This document shows positions 1-5,495 of a DNA stretch of 8,986 bases, one piece after another. The stretch spans positions 1 through 8,986 of the forward strand of contig JAISNS010000140.1 of assembly GCA_031276105.1 (NCBI GenBank). The letters are read 5' to 3'. The notes under the pieces are model-generated. The model had not been told where the DNA came from and searched no databases. It saw nothing but the letters and a program-made list of their open reading frames with translations. The DNA comes from Dysgonamonadaceae bacterium. GTDB taxonomy: Bacteria > Bacteroidota > Bacteroidia > Bacteroidales > Azobacteroidaceae. Numbering within the stretch: position 1 is the first letter of the stretch; the number at the start of each line of letters is the position of its first letter. A program made the translations under genes and the position numbers.

Positions 1-34
1 TAAGGCTTTGATATTCAAGCTATCCGCCGGGCTT

Positions 35-886
35 TCATTTCATTTTTATCTTTGCGAAAACCGGCGCATGATCGGACAGGTAAATATTTCCCCGTTTTTC
101 CGGCACAACCAAGTATGTATTTACGGCAACATTGCCGCTTACAAACACATAGTCGATGATGTTCCTTTTTTCGACCGGGACTTCGCCGAAGCCGTGAAAC
201 GTTCCTGCGTTTTCCGGCGCCGATGGGGCGATTCGACGGGCGTCGAAGAATTTCCCGCCGCTGAGGATTTGTTGAATGACGTTCGATTCGGGCGGCGCGT
301 TGAAGTCGCCGGTGATGACGACGGGCAATCCTTCGCTCGCCGCTTGTGTGCGTTCCAGCAAGAGTTTGACGCTTTCGCGCCGCGCAATTTGACCAATATG
401 GTCTAAATGGGTATTGATGAAAAAGAGTCGCTTGCCGGTATTTTTTTCTTTCAGTATCGCCCATGTCGCTATCCGCTCGCAAGCGCCGTCCCAACCTTTT
501 GAGCCGGCGACTTCGGGCGTTTCGCTCAGCCAGAAGACGCCCGACTGTTCTTCGTCGAACCGGTCTTTCTTGTAAAAGATGGCGCTGTATTCGCCGGCTT
601 CTTTGCCGTCGGCGCGACCGACGCCAATGGCGGCGTAGTGGGGCAACCGTTCTTTCAGGTCGTTGAACTGGTTGGCTAATACTTCTTGCGTGCCCAGCAA
701 ATCGACGTCGTATTCCCGAATGATTTCGGCGGCGACATCTTTCCGGTACTGCCAACCGTTTTGGCTGTCACCGGGATTGTCGTAACGGATATTGAATGTC
801 ATTACATTCAGGGGAAGCAACTTTGGGCTACAGGCAAACAGGCCGGACAGTAGCAATAGCGAGATACAATAAATGGCTTTTTTCAT
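35..886 (-). CDS. EEP-family (endonuclease/exonuclease/phosphatase) lipoprotein
   Basis: This 283-residue protein is a probable metal-dependent phosphodiesterase or phosphatase of the DNase I-like EEP fold. The N-terminus has Lys2-Lys3, a hydrophobic stretch and a lipobox (LFAC) with Cys19, so it is probably a membrane-anchored lipoprotein acting outside the cytoplasm. The expected EEP active-site residues are all visible: Asn32 in FNIRYDN, Glu68 in TQEV, His160 and Asp162 in NTHLDH, Asp194 and Asn196 in GDFNA, Asp245 in IIDYVF, and Asp272-His273 in SDHAP. Length fits the bacterial lipoprotein branch of the family. The substrate cannot be read from sequence: family members cleave DNA, sphingomyelin, inositol phosphates or other phosphoesters. 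The start follows the stop of the upstream phosphatase gene after one base (887), implying one transcript and probable translational coupling. No terminator is visible in the 34 bases after its TGA. The family call is firm; the specific activity is unknown. Confidence 0.92.
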   Translation of the reverse strand: MKKAIYCISLLLLSGLFACSPKLLPLNVMTFNIRYDNPGDSQNGWQYRKDVAAEIIREYDVDLLGTQEVLANQFNDLKERLPHYAAIGVGRADGKEAGEYSAIFYKKDRFDEEQSGVFWLSETPEVAGSKGWDGACERIATWAILKEKNTGKRLFFINTHLDHIGQIARRESVKLLLERTQAASEGLPVVITGDFNAPPESNVIQQILSGGKFFDARRIAPSAPENAGTFHGFGEVPVEKRNIIDYVFVSGNVAVNTYLVVPEKRGNIYLSDHAPVFAKIKMK

Positions 887-887
887 T

Positions 888-2861
888 CTATTTTGTGTTT
901 GATTGATTTAAACCTGTGATTTCTTTTATGATATGGAAGATTTGGGTGTTTTCATATACGCCGCCGAATTTTCCGGCATGGGGGCCGTAGCTATAAACCG
1001 GCAGCAGGATGGGTGTGTGGTCATCGGTCGTGTATTGAGCGGTGATAAGGCCTTTTGCGCTGTTTCCGTCGATCGGTGTAAGTCCGCCGGTTTCGTGGTC
1101 GCCGGTGATGAGGACAAGCGTTTCGCCGTTGCTGTCGGCAAATTTCAGGGCTTCGGCCACTGCAAGGTCAAAGCTCAGGGTTTCGAGTATTGAGCCGGGG
1201 AGGGAATTGGCGTGACCGGCATAGTCGATTTTGGCGCCTTCGATCATCAGGAAAAAGCCTTTGGCTTTTTCGGACGACAGTTTTCGGATTGCTTCGCGGG
1301 CAACGTTGGCCAGCAGGGGGAGTGTTTCGGGCGTGGCGGCTTTGGCCATTCGTTCGTCCACGCAGATGACTTTCCCGTTTGTCCGGTTGATGCTGTCGGC
1401 TGATGTTTGCAGGGAGTAGTTAGCGTCGGTCGTTAAGGCTTTTATGAGATTGAGGCCGTCGTTTCGCTGCGTCAGGTTGTTCATTCCGCTTCCGGCGAGG
1501 AGCGTCAGTTTTCCGTCGAGGAGGCAGGCGGTTATTTCGTCGGAATTGTCCCGTTCTGTGGCATGTCCGTAGAAGGCGGCGGGCGTTGCGTCGGCGAGGT
1601 TGCCCAAGGTAACGACGCCGCAGGCATAGCCGTTTTGGTGGAAAATGTCGGTCAGCGAGGGATAGATTTCGCCGGCGTCGCTCATGCAGATGTGTCGGTT
1701 TTTATTTTTACGTCCGGAGGCTAAGCTGCTGCCGGCTCCGGCCGAGTCGGTGGTGTAGGCGTCTTCGGCTTGGGTGCGTTGCAGGCCGATGTGTTTCAGT
1801 TTCAGCATCGACAGTCCGTGGTTGACGGCGTCGGCAACGCACACCTGTGCCAGTCCCATGCCGTCGCCGATGAGGAGGATGATGTTTTTTATTTTTTTTG
1901 CGGCGCCGTCGTTGCGATAGGTTGGTTGATAGACGGTTATTCGTTCCGACAGTTGCAAATCTTTGCTGTGGAAGCCTTGAAAGGCGGCGGTTGCTTTATC
2001 CAATCGTTTAGCGCGGGCAGTGTCGTCGATTGGGAGTTGGGTTGTTGCCGCTGTCAGCATGTAATTTTTCCGGTGGAAATTGCGGAAGAAGGCGGCGCAG
2101 GCTTCTGGCGAGTCGGTGTTGATGTAATCCACGCCCAGCGTGTAAAACGTGTTCCATGCGGTGATGCCGTCGGGCGTTCCCCAGAAGCGGATCGGTTTGC
2201 CGAGTGCGTGTACTTGTTCGATTGCGGCGACCAGATGGCGGTTTTCATCGGTTTTCATCCGGCCTTTTCCGTTCCAGCGGGAGTAGTTGCCGAAATTGAG
2301 GCTTATCATTGCGATGCGTTCCAACTGTTTGGGGGTATAGGCGGTGTTTGATCCGTCGAAGGAAACGATGTCCGGATAATTCTCCCAAGTTTCTGCGGGC
2401 GGGAGGTTGCCGCTAATCACGGTGCGGACGGCCAGCGGGTTTAGCGATGGGTCGAATACTTCGGGATAGCGTTTCAGCAGGGCAACGACCCGGCTTAATG
2501 CCGGCTCTGCGGGCGTTTTCAGGTCGACTAATAGCGTTAGTGTTTTTGCGGCATTTTTCCATGCCCGGCCTTCGTTTTGTTTAAACAGGGCGACCAGCGG
2601 TTTTATATAGGCTTCGTCGAACGAAAGCGGCCGGAGCAAGTCGGTTGTATCGTGGGCAACCAGCAGGGTATCGGGATTTTCGACGGCAAACAGGTCAACT
2701 TCAATCGAGGCTGCCTCTTGGGAATAGGCCAGATAGAAAGGGGCTATTTGCCGGTAATCGTTGTGGGAATGTATCTTGACGTTCTGCGCGGAAAGTCTGA
2801 TCGCGGTTGTCGGCAGCAACAGGAGAAACAGGAAGGTAAAGGCTTGAACAGTTGCTTTCAT
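888..2861 (-). CDS. Secreted GDPD/PI-PLC-like phosphodiesterase fused to alkaline phosphatase
   Basis: This 657-residue exported protein has two enzymatic modules. Residues 1-25 form a signal peptide with a probable cleavage at LSA/Q. Residues about 29-260 resemble the GDPD/PI-PLC-like TIM-barrel family: HSHNDY (31-36), IEVD (Glu54, Asp56), AHD (His70), and the typical late-barrel segment FWGTPDG...GVDYINTDSP (227-252). Residues about 325-650 are an alkaline phosphatase. Every residue I would align with the E. coli PhoA active site is present: Asp333 in IGDGMG, nucleophile Ser373 in TDSAGA, Asp424/Thr426 in ADATPAA, Arg437, Glu541/Asp546/His550 in IEGAKIDYAGH, Asp588/His589 in GDHETGG, and His615. 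The inferred role is to open a phosphodiester and then release phosphate from the monoester. The start ATG overlaps the upstream gene's TGA by four bases (ATGA). The family assignments are from motif recognition; the substrate is unknown. Confidence 0.92.
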   Translation of the reverse strand: MKATVQAFTFLFLLLLPTTAIRLSAQNVKIHSHNDYRQIAPFYLAYSQEAASIEVDLFAVENPDTLLVAHDTTDLLRPLSFDEAYIKPLVALFKQNEGRAWKNAAKTLTLLVDLKTPAEPALSRVVALLKRYPEVFDPSLNPLAVRTVISGNLPPAETWENYPDIVSFDGSNTAYTPKQLERIAMISLNFGNYSRWNGKGRMKTDENRHLVAAIEQVHALGKPIRFWGTPDGITAWNTFYTLGVDYINTDSPEACAAFFRNFHRKNYMLTAATTQLPIDDTARAKRLDKATAAFQGFHSKDLQLSERITVYQPTYRNDGAAKKIKNIILLIGDGMGLAQVCVADAVNHGLSMLKLKHIGLQRTQAEDAYTTDSAGAGSSLASGRKNKNRHICMSDAGEIYPSLTDIFHQNGYACGVVTLGNLADATPAAFYGHATERDNSDEITACLLDGKLTLLAGSGMNNLTQRNDGLNLIKALTTDANYSLQTSADSINRTNGKVICVDERMAKAATPETLPLLANVAREAIRKLSSEKAKGFFLMIEGAKIDYAGHANSLPGSILETLSFDLAVAEALKFADSNGETLVLITGDHETGGLTPIDGNSAKGLITAQYTTDDHTPILLPVYSYGPHAGKFGGVYENTQIFHIIKEITGLNQSNTK

Positions 2862-3697
2862 GCTTGTTCTTCTTCGGTGTTTTTGTTCAACAAAATGCCT
2901 TGTTTGGCATTCATGGGAGAGATTACTTTTTTGCCTGTTTTTGCTTCCAGTTCCATGCGTGCATTCAGCGCCACTTCTCCGCCTTGCTTGGCCACTTGCG
3001 AATGTTCATCAAAAGACTCGGGGTTACTTGTTTCCGAAATCTGTTTGGTAGACAGTTCTGCGAGCATACTCAATACCAGCTCGGTGTTGGTCATATTGTC
3101 GCGCAGGTTTTCTTTCTTCAGATTTTTGAACTGTTTATATTCTTTGGCGGTTTTGTTTGCCCAGGTTTTATAAATAATGTCGGTCAACGTAGCAAATTGA
3201 ACGCCTTCCTGCAAGCCTTTTGATTTCCATTCATCGGTCAGTTCTTTACGGATTTCGATACTTTTCAGTCGTTGGTTAATCCAGTTGTCGGAATAGCCCA
3301 GCCGTTTATAGTCTGTCATGGCTTGCTCAATAGAAAGTTCCGGGTCCTGAATCTGTTCCAGACGTTCTTTGGCGATTTGTGCCATCCATTGTTTAAATGG
3401 CTCGGCCTTGGGCGATGGGATAGACTGGATAAGGCGGAAAAGTTGCTCGGTAGTAGCGACATCAGTTAAATATTTTTTCCCATCAGCAGCCATTAATTTC
3501 AGTTGACTACAATTTGTAGTCAACTCGCTCCCTTCCTGCTTGAGTCTGTTTTTCAGTACACTCCAATATTTACGCGGATTGGGACTCTCGGTCAGTATGG
3601 CAATTACATCCACTATTGCAAAGTACCATTCTTCCGTTTCCTCATTCCAAGCGGTACGGACTTTCTTTTTCTCAAAAATTTGAATATTTGCTTTCAT
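2858..3697 (-). CDS. Bro-N domain protein, DinD-like
   Basis: This 279-residue soluble protein has no signal peptide or membrane segment. Residues about 5-110 resemble the Bro-N domain of phage antirepressors and baculovirus BRO proteins (IVDVIAILTESPNPRKYWSVLK, then TEQLFRLIQSIPSPKAEPFKQW). The C-terminal half, about 130-265, resembles E. coli DinD as I remember it: a LKKENLRDNMTNTEL block (203-217) and a VAKQGGEVALNARMEL block (235-250). DinD is a LexA-regulated protein reported to inhibit RecA. I chose the ATG at 3697, not the one 11 codons earlier at 3730, because a promoter -7 box covers 3730-3737 and transcription would start downstream of it; residues from 3697 also begin the conserved sequence. 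Its TGA overlaps the phosphatase start (ATGA). Hand counts of three 60-base lines give about 40% G+C, against about 58% for three lines in the phosphatase gene, compatible with separate acquisition. It could be a transcriptional regulator, a DNA-repair modulator or a phage remnant; the role is not established. Confidence 0.85.
   Translation of the reverse strand: MKANIQIFEKKKVRTAWNEETEEWYFAIVDVIAILTESPNPRKYWSVLKNRLKQEGSELTTNCSQLKLMAADGKKYLTDVATTEQLFRLIQSIPSPKAEPFKQWMAQIAKERLEQIQDPELSIEQAMTDYKRLGYSDNWINQRLKSIEIRKELTDEWKSKGLQEGVQFATLTDIIYKTWANKTAKEYKQFKNLKKENLRDNMTNTELVLSMLAELSTKQISETSNPESFDEHSQVAKQGGEVALNARMELEAKTGKKVISPMNAKQGILLNKNTEEEQA
3501..3525. repeat. Perfect 10-bp inverted repeat inside the Bro-N gene
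   Basis: AGTTGACTAC (3501-3510) and GTAGTCAACT (3516-3525) are exact reverse complements around a 5-base A/T loop. The repeat lies in codons 58-66 of the Bro-N/DinD-like gene, encoding E-L-T-T-N-C-S-Q-L. It could fold as a hairpin in the mRNA or be bound as a dyad by a dimeric DNA-binding protein, possibly the gene's own product. The same motif looks conserved at protein level in relatives I remember, so the symmetry may be a by-product of protein constraint. Confidence 0.6.
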
Positions 3698-3729
3698 CTG
3701 TTTAATTTTAAAATATGAGCAATGCGCCA

Positions 3730-3737
3730 CAAAGGTA
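3730..3737 (-). promoter_or_regulatory. Candidate -7 box (TAnnTTTG) for the Bro-N/phosphatase/EEP unit
   Basis: Read on the minus strand this is TACCTTTG, an exact match to the Bacteroides -7 consensus TAnnTTTG. Initiation a few bases downstream would leave a short A/T-rich leader before the ATG at 3697. I found no TTTG at the usual -33 distance: the position 19 bases upstream reads TACG, and the upstream edge runs into the repeat cluster at 3754. The call therefore rests on the -7 box and its placement. Confidence 0.5.
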
Positions 3738-3753
3738 CATATAATTTATAGAA

Positions 3754-3842
3754 ACCCGTAGTCTCCTTCCGGTGCAACCTGTAGTCTCCTTCCGGTGCGA
3801 CCTGTAGCCTCCTTCCGGTCGCACCGGAAGGAGACTGCGGGT
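3754..3842. repeat. Cluster of three direct and one inverted 20-bp repeat, 23-bp period
   Basis: The core is ACCTGTAGTCTCCTTCCGGT, with variants, at 3754-3773, 3777-3796 and 3800-3819, separated by 3-base spacers (GCA, GCG). A three-base loop (CGC, 3820-3822) is followed by an inverted copy at 3823-3842. Copy 1 has ACCCG at its left end, and the inverted copy read on the other strand matches copy 1 at 19 of 20 positions. The cluster fills much of the gap between the SusD-like and Bro-N genes. It resembles a REP-like or small palindromic element; I cannot name a family. Confidence 0.85.
3801..3841. terminator. Long hairpin after the SusD-like gene, possible terminator or mRNA-end stabiliser
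   Basis: Direct copy 3 pairs with the inverted copy: an uninterrupted 11-bp stem, CTCCTTCCGGT with ACCGGAAGGAG, around the loop CGC at 3820-3822. It extends through one mismatch into several more pairs, some of them G-T wobbles. It lies 27 bases after the SusD-like stop. There is no T-run directly after this hairpin on the minus strand. If the inverted copy instead pairs with copy 1, the next minus-strand bases are TTTCTATAAATT, closer to an intrinsic terminator tail. A role at the end of the SusCD transcript is inferred from position. Confidence 0.45.
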
Positions 3843-3868
3843 GTACCGTACCCTTTGACTCAAAACAG

Positions 3869-5452
3869 TCAATCCATCGGGTTTTGTTTCAGTTTTCCGT
3901 TTGCTTTGACCACGTCGTCCGGATTGTAGGGAAATACAATGTCGGTAGCCGGGTTGAAGTTTCTTGCCGGACGTATATTATAGTCCGTGTACGGTGAATT
4001 GGGATTATCTCTGTCGTCGTGTCGCCGTCCCCGGTGGGGAAGATTCAGTTTCGTCCACTCTTTCCACCTTTTCAAATCCATGAAGCGGTCGGTAAATTCG
4101 CAGGCCAGTTCGCAACGGCGTTCATGCTTCAAATCATCCAGCGTAGCGTCGGTATATTTGTTCCCCAAGCCTGCCCGCGAAGTTAAGCGGTTCAATTCGG
4201 TAGCCGCCGGGCCTCCCTGTCCGTTCATAATTAACGCTTCGGCTTTGAACAGCACCATTTCGGCATGGCGCATAATCGGCACATTCAGGTCGGTGGTAGG
4301 CCGGTCGCCGTTGGTCGATATTTTATCCGACACGCCAACGCCGTCTTCCACTGTGCCATAGGCGTAAGGTTCCATGTATTTGGCTACCTGAAAGCCTACG
4401 GCAATGTCGGAGCCGGAGGCATAACGGCGGGTTTCGCCAAAGAGGACCAATTCGTCGCCAAATGCCAGCAGGGTAACGCCGCGGCGCAAGTCGTTTGCGT
4501 CATATTCTTCATAAAGCCCCAGCGTGGGTTTCAGGCTTCCCCAGCCGTTATACAGTCCCCATGCTTTGTTTTCGAGGAGAACGCCGGGAAATATGCTGCC
4601 GGCGAAATTATGACCGGACGAATTGACCGACCAGATGTATTCTTTCGACCAGTTGTTGGCAATGGTGAACACATCCGCACAGTTTGTCAACAGTCCCCGG
4701 TGTCCTTCCGTTTCGATTTTGTCGACTAATGGCGGAATCAACGCCCACTTGGAGGCATCGTGCTGCGCCCAGTAAGCGTAAACCTTTACCATATATCCCC
4801 ATGCAGCGGCTTTATGCGCGCGTCCGTAGTCGTCTTCGCCGTATTCTTCAAAGAAAGGCAGACGCGCCTCAGCTTCTTTCAAATCTTCGATGATCAGTGC
4901 GTAGTTATCCATCACGGTAGCGCGCTGTTCGGGAATTTGATATTCATACGGCGAATAGTCTTCATAACGGTCGAACGGCACGCCCTGATCGGCGCGTCCG
5001 TGCCGGTAGGCGAGGTAAAAATGACAGAAGGCGCGCATAAAATACGCTTCTCCCAATCGGTTTTTTTCGACCGGGGTAAGTTCGCTTTTCTTCAGCAAAT
5101 GGTAAATCACCCAGTTTGCCCGGGAAAGATAGGAGTTGAACAAACGCCATGGAGTCGTTAGCTGGCCTTCGCTGCCGGTGTAGGAAAAATTGTAGAGGTT
5201 GTCGTAATTGCCGCTGCGGGTAGTTCCATAAGTAATGTCGTCACCGCCTACCTGTTCCCAGAAAAGGTTGCGTCCGAAAAGATCCTCCAGACTGAAAAGC
5301 CAGTAACAGGCATCAATGGCGTCGGTAGCATCTTTATCGGTAGCGAAAAAAGTGCCTTCGCTCGGTTTTTGTTCGGGAGTTACGTCAAGAAACTCATTGC
5401 ACGACGTCAGCACACCCATAAGCATTGATAATATAATAATATACGGTTTCAT
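3869..5452 (-). CDS. SusD/RagB-like surface glycan- or nutrient-binding lipoprotein
   Basis: This 527-residue protein is the ligand-binding lid partner of the upstream SusC-like transporter. The signal peptide ends in a lipobox (LTSC) with Cys18, so the mature protein is lipid-anchored and, as in the family, probably displayed on the cell surface. Family marks include the start CNEFLDVTPEQKPS, the TPR-like helix around GEAYFMRAFCHFYLAYRHG, the LFKAEALIMNGQ helix, and the C-terminal signature ERRCELACEFTDRFMDLKRW (444-463) followed by NPATDIVFPYNPDD near the end. Length is usual for the family. It follows the SusC-like gene after 43 bases with no promoter box between them, so the two should be co-transcribed. 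The ligand is unknown: SusD proteins bind many different sugars and other molecules, and no degradative glycosidase is visible here. The downstream phosphoesterases hint at a phosphorylated ligand, which is only an inference. Confidence 0.96.
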   Translation of the reverse strand: MKPYIIILSMLMGVLTSCNEFLDVTPEQKPSEGTFFATDKDATDAIDACYWLFSLEDLFGRNLFWEQVGGDDITYGTTRSGNYDNLYNFSYTGSEGQLTTPWRLFNSYLSRANWVIYHLLKKSELTPVEKNRLGEAYFMRAFCHFYLAYRHGRADQGVPFDRYEDYSPYEYQIPEQRATVMDNYALIIEDLKEAEARLPFFEEYGEDDYGRAHKAAAWGYMVKVYAYWAQHDASKWALIPPLVDKIETEGHRGLLTNCADVFTIANNWSKEYIWSVNSSGHNFAGSIFPGVLLENKAWGLYNGWGSLKPTLGLYEEYDANDLRRGVTLLAFGDELVLFGETRRYASGSDIAVGFQVAKYMEPYAYGTVEDGVGVSDKISTNGDRPTTDLNVPIMRHAEMVLFKAEALIMNGQGGPAATELNRLTSRAGLGNKYTDATLDDLKHERRCELACEFTDRFMDLKRWKEWTKLNLPHRGRRHDDRDNPNSPYTDYNIRPARNFNPATDIVFPYNPDDVVKANGKLKQNPMD

Positions 5453-5495
5453 CTTTCTTTTTATTTATTTATTTATGTTTGAATAAGTTGATTAA
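5453..5495 (-). promoter_or_regulatory. A/T-rich leader of the SusD-like gene with four TTTA repeats
   Basis: The 43-base gap between the SusC-like stop and the SusD-like start carries four consecutive TTTA units (5460-5475; TAAA on the coding strand) and then an A/G-rich run before the ATG. There is no Shine-Dalgarno-like sequence. Unstructured A-rich leaders are the usual way Bacteroidota mRNAs attract ribosomes. No TAnnTTTG box is present, which supports read-through from the SusC-like gene. Confidence 0.5.

Noticed and set aside
15..38. Seven-codon minus-strand ORF (MKARRIA) overlapping the EEP stop as ATGA
   Set aside because: It is too short and has no recognisable feature. The ATGA overlap arises from the AAATGAAA-type end of the EEP gene, and the next real gene, if any, is outside the window.
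1770..2351. A 193-codon open frame on the plus strand antisense to the phosphatase fusion gene
   Set aside because: It lies wholly inside a confidently identified gene, has no recognisable domain, signal or initiation region, and is explained by the G+C-rich codon pattern of the sense gene.
3754..3842. Possible CRISPR array
   Set aside because: The repeats are 20 bp with only 3-base spacers, one copy is inverted, and there are no cas genes nearby, so it is a short tandem/palindromic repeat cluster.
2858..3842. Prophage or mobile element carrying the Bro-N gene
   Set aside because: No integrase, transposase, structural phage gene, attachment-site duplication or flanking terminal repeat was found. 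The Bro-N gene alone does not establish a prophage.
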